Assembly (NCBI GenBank): GCA_028752905.1
Contig: JAQNBH010000004.1
Location: forward strand, 3,580,610 to 3,644,609
DNA: 64,000 nt
Direction: 5' to 3'
From: Cladorhizidae sp. MBARI D1340-BT2
Lineage: Eukaryota > Porifera > Demospongiae > Poecilosclerida > Cladorhizidae
Shown here: piece by piece, positions 36,877 through 48,111 of the stretch
How the letters are laid out: every line of letters begins with the position of its first letter
How positions within the stretch are numbered: position 1 is the stretch's first letter
Program-made: the position numbers and the translations under genes
The notes under the pieces: generated by a model
Database searches by the model: none
The model's input: only the letters and a program-made list of their open reading frames with translations
What the model was told of the DNA's origin: nothing

Positions 36877-36961
36877 CTTAATGGGAGGGAACTTAGCGTA
36901 GGGAGCAGTTCCTGTAGCCAGCTCAGTGTATGTCATCAGCCTTCTCATTGTAACCAACACA
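36877..36961 (-). CDS. OXSR1: OXSR1-like exon: kinase subdomain IX, apparently frameshifted
   Basis: The acceptor is GGTACAG and the donor ATTAAG/GTGAGG. The 5' part in one frame reads VGYNEKADDI, matching GYDFKADIWS of OSR1. The 3' part in another frame reads ELATGTAPYAKFPPIK, matching ELATGAAPYHKYPPMK. The Trp-Ser-x-Gly-Ile segment between them is absent and the frame changes there, as expected from a deletion of 3n+2 bases (about 14) near 36923-36932. Taken as it stands, the exon cannot encode a normal kinase core. An assembly error is the alternative. The donor position after PPIK is the one I expect for this family. Confidence 0.75.
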
Positions 36962-37219
36962 CTGTACCAACACACAGACAATATAGAGACAAGTAGTGTA
37001 TGTACAACATGTGATAGAGAATATATAGAGAAGTATGTACTCTGATAGAGAATATATAGAGAGATATGTACTGTAATCATAAAATACAGAGAAGTATGTA
37101 CAACATGTGATAACACATGCACAGGAACCCAAGTTCTGTTCAGAATTGTCAAGTTAGCCGTATCCAGTCATACAACACAAACTTACCTGCAGAAATAGGC
37201 TCGTAAAATCATCCCTTGG

Positions 37220-39040
37220 AAACAAAATATACTTTGCTTGACATGAACATAATATAGTTTGTTTAGGATGAACATAATATAGTTTGCTTGGCATGAACAT
37301 AATATAGTTTGCTTGGCATGAACATAATATAGTTTGCTTGGCATGAACATAATATAGTTTGTTTAGGATGAACATTTATAGTTTGCTTGGCATGAACATA
37401 ATATAGTTTTTTTGGCATGAACATAATATAGTTTGTTTGACATGAACATAATATAGTTTGTTTGGCATGAACATAATATAGTTTGTTTGGAATGAACATA
37501 ATATAGTTTGTTTGGGATGAACATAATATAGTTTGTTTGGCATGAACATAATATAGTTTGTTTGGCATGAACATAATATAGTTTGTTTGGCATGAACATA
37601 ATATAGTTTACATGGCATGAACATAATATAGTTTGTTTGGCATGAACATAATATAGTTTGTTTGTTCATTTTGTTTGGCATGAACATAATAATTATAGTT
37701 TGCTTGGCATGAACATAATATAGTTTGTTTGGCATGAACATAATATAGTTTGTTTGGCATGAACATAATATAGTTTGTTTGGGATGAACATAATATAGTT
37801 TAATTGGAATGAACATAATATTGTTTGTTTGGCATGAACATAATATAGTTTGTTTGGCATGAACATAATATAGTTTGTTTGTTAGGCATGAACATAATAT
37901 AGTTTGTTTGGCATGAAGATAATATAGTTTGTTTGGCATGAACATAATATACTTTATTTGGCATGAACATAATATAATATAGTTTGTTTGGCATGAACAT
38001 AATATAGTTTGTTTGTTAATTTTCTTTGGCATGAACATAATATCGTTTGCTTGGCATGAATATAATAATTATAGTTTGTTTGGCATGAACATAATATAGT
38101 TTGTTTGGCATGAACATAATATAGTTTGTTTGGCATGAACATAATATAGTTTGTTTGGCATGAACATAATATAGTTTGTTTGGCATGAACATAATATAGT
38201 TTGTTTGGCATGAACATAATATAGTTTGCTTTGCATGAACATAATAATAGTTTGTTTAGCTAGTTTGCTTGGCATGAACATAATATAGTTTGTTTGGCAT
38301 AAACATAATATAGTTTGTTTGGCATGAACATAATATAGTTTGTTTGGCATGAACATAATATAGTTTGCTTGGCATGAACATAATATAGTTTGCTTGGCAT
38401 GAACATAATATAGTTTGTTTGGCATGAACATAATATAGTTTGTTTGGCATGAACATAATATAGTTTGTTTGGCATGAACATAATATAGTTTGATTGGAAT
38501 GAACATAATATAGTTTGTTTGGCTGAACATAATATAGTTTGTTTGGCATGAACATAATATAGTTTGTTTGTTAGACTTGAACATAATATAGTTTGTTTGG
38601 CATAAACATAATATAGTTTGTTTGGCATGAACATAATATACTTTGTTTGGCATGAACATAATATAGTTTGTTTGGCATGTATATAATATAGTTTGTTTGT
38701 TCATTTTGTTTGGCATGAACATAATATAGTTTGCTTGGCATGAACATAATATAGTTTGTTTGGCATGAACATAATATAGTTTGTTTGGCATGAACATAAT
38801 ATAGTTTGTTTGGCATGAACATAATATAGTTTGTTTGGCATGAACATAATATAGTTTGTTTGGCATGAACATAATATAGTTTGTTTGGCATGAACATAAT
38901 ATAGTTTGCTTGGCATTGAACATAATATAGTTTGATTGGAATGAACATAATATAGTTTGTTTGGCATGAACATAATATAGTTTGTTTGGGATGAACATAA
39001 TATAGTTTGTTTGGCAAGAACATAATATAGTTTGTTTCAT
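37220..39040. repeat. 25-bp array, about 72 copies
   Basis: The unit is AACATAATATAGTTTGTTTG followed by GCATG. Most copies are exact, with local insertions such as TTAG, TCATTTTG and AATAATTATAG. It lies in the kinase-gene intron next to the Harbinger element. Confidence 0.98.
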
Positions 39041-40413
39041 CAAGAATTGATTCATGTCGTGTTATTTGTTTATTTTTGGTATTTTGGTCCGTGGAGGCGG
39101 ACTCTGTGTGTGTCCCACAAGGCTAAACTCTGGGGAGGGATGCCTGCAGAGTGATGATGGGGACTTCCACACCACAGAACATGCCTGGAGGCAATCAACT
39201 GGCATCAAACAGGATGGGACTACAAACCAAGAAATGAATTGCTGTTCATGTAATATTTGTGTTTGTTCACAAGTCTTTCATAGACTGGTTTTGTTGTTGT
39301 TGACTTCTGTAACAATATTATGTAAATTAAAAATACATATATTTTTAAATTTACAACCCATTTCTCTAATTTGTATATAGAATTTGCTCACAAGGACCAA
39401 AAAAACAGGATATTGTTCTTTTCAGGTTGACCAATCTTCTTATGACAAGCTTCAGTGGGTTTCAAGCTGGGACTGCATTTATCTGTCCATAAGGACCTTC
39501 TCAAATCCTTGATGCCCATGAATTCTCTTGGCCACACCAATCTAAATGATGCAATTGGGGATTATAATCTTATTCACATCAAGGCAACAATAAATCTGTA
39601 AATGTTAATTTCATTGCAAGGGGAATGGCAATAACAGCCACTACACCAACAGGGTGGGCATTCAAGCTTCAGCATTAACAACAAACAAGCTTAGATCAGG
39701 AGAGCCCCCCACCCATAGCATAGCAAGTAGGAGTCCCATGGAACTTTAAGCCAGTCCCCTTATCAGCTACATTAAGTCAGCATACAGCCTTAAGAATCCC
39801 AAGCAAACCAGACTAACACGAACCTAGTTAATTCTCTTGCCAACTGGCAGTAGGAGCTACCCTCCGAGTGAGGTCTACACCGAAGAATGGTCATCAACGA
39901 CAATGGGTAGACCTTGTTCTTGAGGTGCTATTGCAGCTGGAAGGCAGTCGTTAATTTGCATCATCTCCTCCACTATCTCTCGGATGGTTGCCGTTATCTT
40001 TGAAGGTCTCCGCTATGAAACTGCCAGGCTAAGTCCTGACATGGTTGGGGCCTTCAATTTAAGATTCTGTTTCTTGTACATATCCTTCGCTAAAAATCAC
40101 GAATAACTGCCACGTGCAACTCCCGACGATCCATTCCGGCCAAAAATAATAAACGTTTAGTGCAGCTAAACTTTATTGCGTTTAAATGTTTCGTGCGTCG
40201 TGCGTACATTCTTTTTAGTCAGTTGGAAAACGCAGGCGGAGAGACGCTGAACCAACGCTGGGTTTAAACGCAATGCCAAGTTTATTTTGGCATCTACTGT
40301 ATCTGAACCTGTTATCTAGCACCTGTGTCAGTCTCATTGAAGCCTGTATTCTCATTGTAGACCTCTGTGGTCACTCTTGTACGTCCATAAATGTCAGTGT
40401 TTATTGACTATAA
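39041..40413. other. Intron sequence, no gene assigned
   Basis: A minus-strand stretch near 39880-40000 is open and reads like protein (KITATIREIVEEMMQIN), but I cannot place it. Searched for kinase subdomains III-VIII without success. The 5'-most about 350 bp contain an unassigned plus-strand frame (39054-39380). Confidence 0.35.
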
Positions 40414-41249
40414 AGGCCAGTTCACAATACATGTATACATAAATGTGTCGCATCGCATCGCATCGCATCGCTTGTTTTGGTTCACAATATAGCGTCGACG
40501 CGTGATCGCTAGTTTGAACTTCAAACCCCACTCCGCCCATATTATCCAATTCGAGCGCACTTCAGCTGTATATGGAGAGTAGTGACGAAGAGCTAGAGCT
40601 GTTCCTGCTATTAGCAGTCGCTAGAAGGAGGAGGAGGAGGAAGAGGAAGAGGAAAATGAGTATGTGGGTTTGTCCTATATTCAGAGAGCAGGGTGAATAC
40701 CACAATCTCCTTCAGGAAATGAGGATATCTGACGCTGAAAGCTATTTCCGTTATTTGAGGATGTCCAGGGAGAGGTTTTATTCACTGTTGGAGAAGGTAT
40801 TAATAAAAGCAGAATAGCGCTATCAGATTATTATTTCTGTTATAAAGGTCAATTGATGCATCGTGAATACCAGTCGCTCTACCGAGCACAGATATCAGCA
40901 GCAGAATGGCTGGCACTTACTATCAGTTATCTAGCTACGGGTAACTTGCAAGTAAGTATCAGTTTCCATAACCAACACTTGTATACACTAGTAAAGAATA
41001 AACATTGTTCATACTAGCTTGGTAGCACATTTTATGCATTGTCCAGGTCTCTTTGTCATTCGGCTTTCGTATGGGAAGATTGACAGTGTGTGTAATCAAC
41101 AAAGAGACTTGCAAAGTTATATCAAGGGTGCTTGCAAGTGACTATCTAAAGGCTCCATCTTTTCCTCGTCATTGGGAGGAAATTAGTAGGGAGTTCGAGA
41201 AGAGGTGGAACTTCCCTAATTGTGTTGGTATGTGTGTTATATGCTCGCA

Positions 41250-42055
41250 GCTATGCTTCACTATGTGTCATGCTCATACAGCTATGCTTCACTATGTGTC
41301 ATGCTCATACAGCTATGCTTCACTATGTGTCATGCTCATACAGCTATGCTTCACTATGTGTCATGCTCATACAGCTATGCTTCACTATGTGGCATGCTCA
41401 TACAGCTATGCTTCACTATGTGTCATGATGCTTCACTATGTGTCATGCTCATACAGCTATGCTTCACTATGTGGCATGCTCATACAGCTATGCTTCACTA
41501 TGTGTCATGCTCATACAGCTATGCTTCACTATGTGTCATGCTCATACAGCTATGCTTCACTATGTGGCATGCTATGCTTCACTATGTGTCATGCTCATAC
41601 AGCTATGCTTCACTATGTGTCATGCTCATACAGCTATGTTTCACTATGTGTCATGCTCATACAGCTAAGCTTCACTATGTGTCATGCTCTGTTACACACT
41701 CCTTGACGGATTCCGACTTCCATGGCCACCGTCCTGCTGTCTATATCAACCAACACCTTTCATGGGATCTGATGAGCGTCGATTCGGGCACCTTAACCCG
41801 GCTTTTGGTTCATCCCACATTGCCAGTTCTGCTTACCAAAAATGGCCCTATGCTTCACTATGTGGCATGCTCATACAGCTATGCTTCACTATGTGTCATG
41901 CTCATACAGCTATGCTTCACTATGTGGCATGCTCATACAGCTATGCTTCACTATGTGTCATGCTCATACAGCTATGCTTCACTATGTGTCATGCTCATAC
42001 AGCTATGCTTCACTATGTGTCATGCTCATACAGCTATGCTTCATTATGTGTTTCA
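41250..42055. repeat. 31-bp minisatellite inside the transposase intron
   Basis: The unit CTATGCTTCACTATGTGTCA plus TGCTCATACAG is 31 bp, with about 13 copies before and 7 after an unrelated 158-bp insert. Some copies lack the CTCATACAGC part. The array lies wholly within intron 41228-42062. Confidence 0.97.
41690..41847 (-). rRNA. Fragment of 28S (LSU) rRNA embedded in the minisatellite
   Basis: The minus strand contains landmarks of the eukaryotic LSU core in correct order and spacing: TTTTTGGTAAGCAGAACTGG, GGGATGAACCAAA, GCCGGGTTAAGG, CGACGCTCATCAGATCCC, GTGTTGGTTGATATAGACAG, CAGGACGGTGGCCATGGAAG, TCGGAATCCG and AAGGAGTGTGTAACA. About 158 bp, nearly identical to conserved 28S, with small differences (for example GTCAAGG for GCTAAGG). 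It is not a working rRNA gene. Both ends pass straight into 31-bp repeats. Confidence 0.93.
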
Positions 42056-43350
42056 TTTAAAGGAGCGATTGAGGGTAAGCACATTGTTGTGCAAGCGCCC
42101 ATCAATAGTGGGTCCCTGTATAATAATTACAAGGGGACACACTCGGTGGTTCTTCTAGCAGTTTGTGATGCACACTATAGGTATGTCATTGCTTGCTTGT
42201 GCATCTGTTGATCACTGTGGTCTTTGTCATTGTAGGTTTACCTTGTGGATCTTGGGGATGTTGATCGCCACAGTGATGGTGGGGTACTAGCCCACTCAGA
42301 ATTCGCAAGGCACTGGAACAGAATTCCCTCTCATTTCCTGAACCCAGAGCACTTCCAGGTACCATACAACCCAAGTTACCGAATGCTATTGTTGGAGATG
42401 AGGCTTTCCCTCTCCGTACCAATATGCTACGGCCATATCCAGGGAGAAATCTCTCGGGTACGTGTGTGATTAAGTTTGGCATATTACATATTGCAGAGGC
42501 AAAGTCCATTTTAAACTATAGATTGAGCAGAGCTCGAAAAATTCCTTTGGCATTCTTGCTTCTAGGTACTGCCTTTTTGTGATGCAAGTGATTATATTAT
42601 GTTGATCATTTGTGTGTATACATGTAGGTGGAGACTCTTCAGGACGCCCATAATAGCACAGCCTGACAGGGTTGTTGTGTATACTAGGGCAGCATTAGCC
42701 CTCCACAACTATCTTCGAACCACCGAGTCCAGTCTGTATTGCCCTCCTGGTTTCACTGATGGGGAAGATGGTGAGGGCAATGTGATTAATGGTGCATGGC
42801 GGACAGATGAGGAACAGTCCACTAGTATGGCGTCGGTGGCACGGACAAGTAGTAACCGGTACGTGTCCATTTAAGTATATATGAAATACATAAATACTTT
42901 ACTCCATCCCTTGTGTATGCAGGCATTCAAAATCTGCAGCCTCCATCCGTGACAGCTACAGAGATTACTTTAGCAGTAGTGAAGGAGAAGTGTCATGGCA
43001 GTACATCCATATACGAAGGACACAATGAACGTACATCACTTGATAACAGTAATATATATTTTGTTTCGAGTTCAATTAGTTTCATTTGTCCGAAGCGACA
43101 AGAAATAATTTCTGAAAGTTGAGTGTTACAATTGTAGTGGGGGGAGGGAGGGACTATTATATTATTCACACGATCACAGAGAAAGCAAGAACATGCAGCA
43201 CGTAAAGAAAAAAATGCGTGTTGTACATTTGGTGTATCCTGGCGACAAAAACACTTTATAATCAAGGTTTAAGACGAAAGTGAATAAGAAGCACGTTCTA
43301 CTTTTCAAAATTGCTAAAGTTGCCACCACAACTAGGGAACTGTTGAAGAA

Positions 43351-43668
43351 GTGATTTTCCCAGTCAAAAAATATGCCGAAAAAAATGGGGTCTTTCTCAA
43401 AGGGGATATCCCTGGAAAGAAGATCGAAAAAGCTTTGGAGGACAGGGGCTGTTGGAAGGTCGTGGATCGTAAAATCAATGGGGGAATCTTCCGCACCAAG
43501 AAGCTGACGTTGAAATTTCAGAAGCAATCGACTTTGCAGAATATTATCTCCGCTCGATGCGACAATGGACTTTCAGATCATAGTTGCTGGGACCCATTTC
43601 ATGATAAAAAGGGGAGAAGAAATGACGATTATGATGGAATGGGCAGTCCAGGGTATGTGAAAATATGA
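43351..43668 (+). CDS. Unassigned 105-codon frame between the two Harbinger genes
   Basis: Open from 43351 (the frame itself extends further upstream, through EEVIFPVKKYAEKNG). It encodes a basic product with FLKGDIPGKKIEKALEDRG, WKVVDRKINGGIFR and a Lys-rich end. Codon-like composition and the absence of stops suggest genuine protein-coding history. I do not recognise a domain. It may be captured host sequence or an accessory gene of the element. The start codon is uncertain. Confidence 0.4.
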   Translation: MIFPVKKYAEKNGVFLKGDIPGKKIEKALEDRGCWKVVDRKINGGIFRTKKLTLKFQKQSTLQNIISARCDNGLSDHSCWDPFHDKKGRRNDDYDGMGSPGYVKI

Positions 43669-43688
43669 AGAAAAATTCTAATAATAAT

Positions 43689-44715
43689 TTAGTATTCATA
43701 TAAATTGTCTGCTCCAAAGTTACTGGACTGAGAAGGTGGAGGAGGAGGAATGGGTGGTCGATGATAATGTTCAGAAGGAAACTCTACCTCTAAAAGTACT
43801 TGTTCTATTCGCACTTTAGCAATAGCCTTTTGGCGACGTGTCATTACACTGAGCCTCTCGCCAACCTCCATCCCATCTCTGGGCTTTTCTTGTCATCCTC
43901 TTTTTTCTTGGCCCATCTCTCGTGAGACTCCATCAACCCCTTGCTTCATCCATTTCCTCGTTTTTATTTATTCTTCTCCTTTTCTGTGGCGGGATCCCCA
44001 GTGAGCTGGACCTAGTAGTAGGGACTGCGGAAGAAGTTGCTGGACAACCTTCGTCAATATTGTCAACATCCACCATACTATCAAAACAAGGAAGAAATTA
44101 ATATAATTGTTACCACATCATTAATCAGCTTAATTAAAAACACCTGCTCCGTTCACTTTCAGGAATTTCAAAGTCTTCCTGTTCCTCGACTTCCTGTATG
44201 GATTCAGTCGACACACTGTTCCCAAAATTTGAGTAGCTTCTGTTGAGAAATTAGGAGATACAATAAACAGAACAAACAACACAAAATGAACACAAACAGC
44301 ACTTATTTATTTACGCTCTGTGCTGAACTGTACCATTTTAAAATAAAATAAATTCAAAGTAGGGCCAGGATGACACAAAGACTTGGAGCCTTTTTCTTCT
44401 TCAGTTCCCTGACGAAGTGGTCTCTCAAATTCTTCCATTTTTTTAAACACTTGTCTATAGTTACTCCTTCTCCAACCTATTATAACAAAAAGCTAAGCAT
44501 AAAACAGCTGGCTTATCATCTCCAACATGTATATCACATGGCCAAGCAGTAAAACAACTTCCTAGCTTATGGAATAGGGCAATAATAGTTCTTACTTCCA
44601 TAGCAACTTTCTTCCATGCATTTTCGCTGGCCTTGATATCCATATAACTAATGCTTGTCACATCCCAGAGGCACACAAAGTACCGTACAGTTTCAATAAG
44701 CTTTTCAACATCCAT
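43689..44715 (-). pseudogene. MADF-domain partner protein of the Harbinger element
   Basis: The start ATG is at 44715. Exon 1 (44596-44715) encodes MDVEKLIETVRYFVCLWDVT to AWKKVAME, donor GAA/GTAAGA. Exon 2 starts at 44476 (acceptor AATAG) and encodes IDKCLKKWKNLRDHFVRELK. Together they form a MADF (Myb/SANT-like) DNA-binding domain. Later segments are an acidic linker near 44170-44245 (EVEEQEDFEIPES), a basic patch near 43965-43985 (PPQKRRRINKNEE), and a C-terminal block at 43689-43871 (AIAKVRIEQVLLEVEF) like the ends of MADF proteins. Harbinger partners of this type bind the TIRs and help bring the transposase to the nucleus. Frame breaks near 43880-43930 suggest decay. The exon 2 donor is not certain. 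Confidence 0.75.
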
Positions 44716-44933
44716 CTTTTTCACGAGCTAAAAGTGTTAATTCACAGTTAAAAGTTCAAATTTCAAATTCTGGTTAATCGCGCTGCTACACGACGCTGGA
44801 ATAGAACTCAGGTCTATTCAGGTGATGCGATGCGACGCGATTATAGGACGCGACATATTCACAACAGACGCTACTCATTGTGACGTGATTTGATGCGATG
44901 CGACGCATTATGTATATTGTGAACCGGCCTTAA

Positions 44934-45234
44934 GGGAGTTGTTATTGGCAGGTTTTCCTGGTCAACAGTCACACCTTAACAAAGCTCTTGTAATAAGTTA
45001 CACTTTGTTACTAAAACTAGCTGCAGGGAATTTTTAAAAACACGGAATTATTACCGACTAAAAAATAAATTAATGAGATAAGGGTTACGGATGCCATAAC
45101 TCCTGGCAAGTACACCTCCACACAGCAGTTCATTGTAGTGAAGAGAACTTGTTTTTTCACCCTTCCATCACTGTATAACTATCTGTATGAAATGCAAAGT
45201 GCTTTTACACCAGCATAATCTTGCCATGCACACT
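44934..45234. other. Short intron stretch without features
   Basis: AT-rich sequence between the transposon and the 68-bp array. No exon seen. Confidence 0.4.
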
Positions 45235-45915
45235 CCTGCTAGAGCTATAATCACATATGTATGTAGCCTCCATGAAGTGAAGCAGATCTAGCCATGCTCA
45301 CTCCTACTAGAGCTATAATCAGATATGTATGTAGCATCCATGAAGTGGAGCAGATCTAGCCATGCTCACTCCTGCTAGAGCTATAATCACATATGTATGT
45401 AGCATCCATGAAGTGGAGCAGATCTAGCCATGCTCACTCCTGCTATAGAGCTATAATCACATATGTATGTAGCCTCCATGAAGTGGAGCAGATCTAGCCA
45501 TGCTCACTCCTACTAGAGCTATAATCACATATGTATGTACCCTCCATGAAGTGGATCAGATCTAGCCATGTTCACTCCTACTAGAGCTATAATCACATAT
45601 GTATGTAGCATCCATGAAGTGGAGCAGATCTAGCCATGGTCACTCCTGCTATAGAGCTATAATCACATATGTATGTAGCCTCTATGAAGTCGAGAAGGTC
45701 TTGCCATGCTTACTCCTGCTAGAGCTATAATCACATATGTATGTAGCCTCCATGAAGTCGAGAAGGTCTTGCCATGCTTACTCCTGCTAGAGCTATAATC
45801 ACATAGTGTATGTAGCCTCCATGAAGTGGAGCAGATCTTGCCATGTTCAATCCTACTAGAGCTATAATCACATATGTATGTAGCCTCCATGAAGTGGAGC
45901 AGATCTAGCCATGTC
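45235..45915. repeat. 68-bp array, about 10 copies
   Basis: The unit contains CATGCTCACTCCTGCTAGAG, CTATAATCACATATGTATGT and AGCAGATCTAGC. Copies at 45293 and 45361 are exactly 68 bp apart. Confidence 0.97.
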
Positions 45916-46512
45916 GAGTCCCATCCACACACATGGAGAAATCAGCCTATACCAGTCTACTACTGCCACTACCTCGGATGTCCCAGGAGGTCCAAGGTAT
46001 ACAGGGACTATCCGGATGTCTCTCATGAGGGTGACTGACTACACTGCATGGGTTCAGAATAGGTCCAAGGCTATTCTAGGGCTAAGAGGCAAGACTATGA
46101 TTAGAAGTGTATTCTAGGGCTAGGAGTATTCAGTGCTAGGTCTATTCTAGGACTAAAAGGGATAGTGGCATTCAGAGCTATGGTTTTTTAGAGCTGCTGG
46201 AGTATTTTATGGCTGGGGAGGTTGTAAGGCTTTTGGGACACCCTGGGAAGATCTACTGTCAACTCTGGTTATTTAGCGACTCACCTCTAATCCCAACCAG
46301 CTAGAAAACCACCTTGATTGTTTACTAAACACTTTTGCATGCCAACTGAAAATCTAAAAGAACACATTGGAAAGTGTATTGGAACTTCATGGGCCACAGA
46401 GGAGGAGACCCATGATACGAGAAGAGACAACATTGGTGTCATATGGGCTGACACCAAAGAATTCATTATATACATGTAGTGACTACATCAAGAGGCAAGC
46501 TTATCCACAGAC
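45916..46512. other. Intron sequence next to kinase exon 2
   Basis: Open minus-strand frames occur (for example VTLMRDIRIVPVYLGPPG near 46030), but no kinase motif. The exon for subdomain III was expected downstream of 46513 on the gene strand and was not found. Confidence 0.35.
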
Positions 46513-46625
46513 CTGTAGTTCTTCTATGGACATTCCACATGGCTCCAGGTCCATCCTCTTGTTGGCAACCTTCTCATTGTTGGTGGTGCACTCAGCCACT
46601 TGCACCACAGCAGAGGCTCCACTAC
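46513..46625 (-). CDS. OXSR1: OXSR1-like exon 2: Gly-loop and catalytic Lys
   Basis: The acceptor is TCCATGCGTAG and the donor CTACAG/GTCTGT. The 113 nt plus the G from exon 1 give 38 codons: GSGASAVVQVAE, then EKVANKRMDLEP and GMSIEELQ. This is the ATP-binding loop (GSGATAVVQAA in OSR1) and strand beta-3 with the catalytic Lys (family EKVAIKRI). Ile is replaced by Asn next to the Lys, which is unusual. GMSIEELQ corresponds to TSMDELLK in the family, the start of helix C. The junction with exon 1 is in phase. Confidence 0.9.
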
Positions 46626-46735
46626 CTACGCATGGAGAAATACACCATGAGGGAGGGATGGTGCTGCTAAGAGAGTGAGCTACAACTAGCAGCAGAGCTG
46701 AGGCCCCACTACCAACAGATACACCAAGGTTCATC
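46626..46735 (-). repeat. Partial duplicate of the exon 2 boundary
   Basis: On the minus strand, GTAGTGGGGCCTCAGCTCTG (46693-46712) resembles the exon 2 start GTAGTGGAGCCTCTGCTGTG. Both are preceded by TGGTGTAT. The copy lacks the AG acceptor, so it should not be spliced. Confidence 0.5.
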
Positions 46736-46789
46736 AGTGTCCCCTCAGCAAATATAACTACCATAATCTTGGAGCACATGAAAACAGTT

Positions 46790-48111
46790 ATGGACGACAC
46801 ATGGAAACAGCTAAGAAGACACTGACAACTCGTGGAAACAGCTGAGGGGACACTGACGACACATGGAAACAGATGAGGGGACACTGACCACGCATGGAAA
46901 CAGCTAAGGGGACACTGATGACACATGGAAACAGCTGAGAGGACACCGACGACACATGGAAACAGCTGAGGGAACACTGACGGCAAATGGAAACATCTGA
47001 AAGGCCACTGACGATACATGGAAACAGCTGAGGGAACACTGACGACACATGGAAACAGCTGAGGGGACACTGACGACACATGGAAACAGCTGAGGGGACT
47101 GATGACACATGGAAACAGCTGAGGGGACACTGACGACACATGGAAACAGCTGAGGGGACACTGACGACACATGGAAACAGCTAAGGGGACACTGACCACA
47201 CCTGGAAACAGCTGAGGGGATACTGACGACACATGGAAACAGCAGAGGGGACACTGACCACAAATGCAAACAGCTGTGGGGACATTGACGACACATGGAA
47301 ACAGCTGAGGGGACACTGATGACACATGGAAACAGCTGAGGGGACACTGAGGACAAATGGAAACAGCTGAGGGCCACTGACGACACATGGAAACAGTTGA
47401 GGGGACACTAACGACACATGGAAACAGCTGAGGGGACACTGACGACACATGTAAACATCTGAGGGACACTGACGACACATGGAAACAGCTGAGAGGATAT
47501 TGATGACACATGAAAACAGCTGAGTGGACACTGACGACAAATGGAAACAGTTGAGGGGACACTGACGACACATGGAAACAGCTGAGGACACTGACGACAC
47601 ATGGAAACAGCTGAGGGGACACTGATGACTCATGGAAACAGCTGAGGGGACACTGACGACATATGGAAACAGCTGAGGGGACACTGACGACACATGGAAA
47701 CAGCTGAGGGGACACTGACGACACATGGAAACAGATGAGGGGACACTGACGACACATGGAAGCAGCTGAGCGGGCACTTACGACTCATGGAAACAGCTGA
47801 GGGAACACTGATGACACTTGGAAACAGCTGAAGGGACACTGACGATACATGGAAACAGCTGAGGGGACACTGACAACACAAGGAAACAGCTGAGGGGACA
47901 TTGATAACACATGGAAACAGCTGAGGGGACACTGACGACACATACAAACAGCTGAGAGGTCACTGACGACACCTGGAAACAGCTGAGGGACACTGACGAC
48001 ACATGGAAACAGCTGAAGGACACTGACGACACATGGAAACAGCTGAGGGGCACTGACGACACATGGAAACAGCTGAGGGGACACTGACGGCACATGGAAA
48101 CAGTTGAGGGG
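46790..48111. repeat. 31-bp array, left part (about 43 copies)
   Basis: The unit is ACATGGAAACAGCTGAGGGG plus ACACTGACGAC. Single-base variants and loss of GGGA occur. It continues beyond the solo LTR at 48738-49858. The minus-strand Cys-rich frames reflect a 93-nt super-period. Confidence 0.98.

Larger units (their letters stand above)
40572..43028 (+). pseudogene. Harbinger DDE transposase, spliced and inactivated
   Basis: The start at 40572 gives MESSDEELELFLLLAVARRR, then an Arg/Lys tract and WVCPIFREQGEYHNLLQEMR. LALTISYLATGNLQ ends at 40951 with donor GTAAGT. The next exon, 41047-41227, holds VSLSFGFRMGRLTV to RWNFPNCV. Intron 41228-42062 carries a minisatellite. Exon 42063 onward reads [20 protein letters not shown], then [10 protein letters not shown]. 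Later exons carry LGDVDRHSDGGVLA, LFRTPIIAQPDRVVVYT, ALHNYLRTTES and end SSSEGEVSWQYIHIRRTQ at 43028. The first catalytic Asp (DGKH in the family) is Glu. One base is missing after the 42237-42240 acceptor. About ten bases are missing near 42541, where the catalytic Glu (VVENAFG) should be. Transposition by its own product is therefore unlikely. Confidence 0.9.
40414..44930. mobile_element. PIF/Harbinger transposon with TIRs and TAA target duplication
   Basis: The left end AGGCCAGTTCACAATACATG and the right end (reverse complement AGGCCGGTTCACAATATACA) are inverted repeats, flanked by TAA at 40411-40413 and 44931-44933. The 3-bp TWA duplication is the Harbinger rule. Subterminal GCATCGCATCGCATCGC repeats recur at both ends and may be transposase-binding sites. 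Inside are a spliced DDE transposase on plus and a MADF-domain gene on minus, the two-gene layout of this superfamily. At 4517 bp it is near full length. It sits in a kinase-gene intron, with its transposase antisense to the host gene. Confidence 0.95.

Noticed and set aside
37154..39055. Frames up to 328 codons rich in Tyr, Cys, Asn and Lys
   Set aside because: Products of the 25-bp array.
41220..42211. Frames of 217-312 codons joining the Harbinger transposase to repeated Cys/His peptides
   Set aside because: The repeated part is an intron with good GT/AG borders (41228-42062). Splicing restores the transposase reading.
46287..46475. Minus-strand frame considered as the missing kinase subdomain III-IV exon
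   Set aside because: No HxNxVxY or hinge motif, and no phase-compatible acceptor that I could support.
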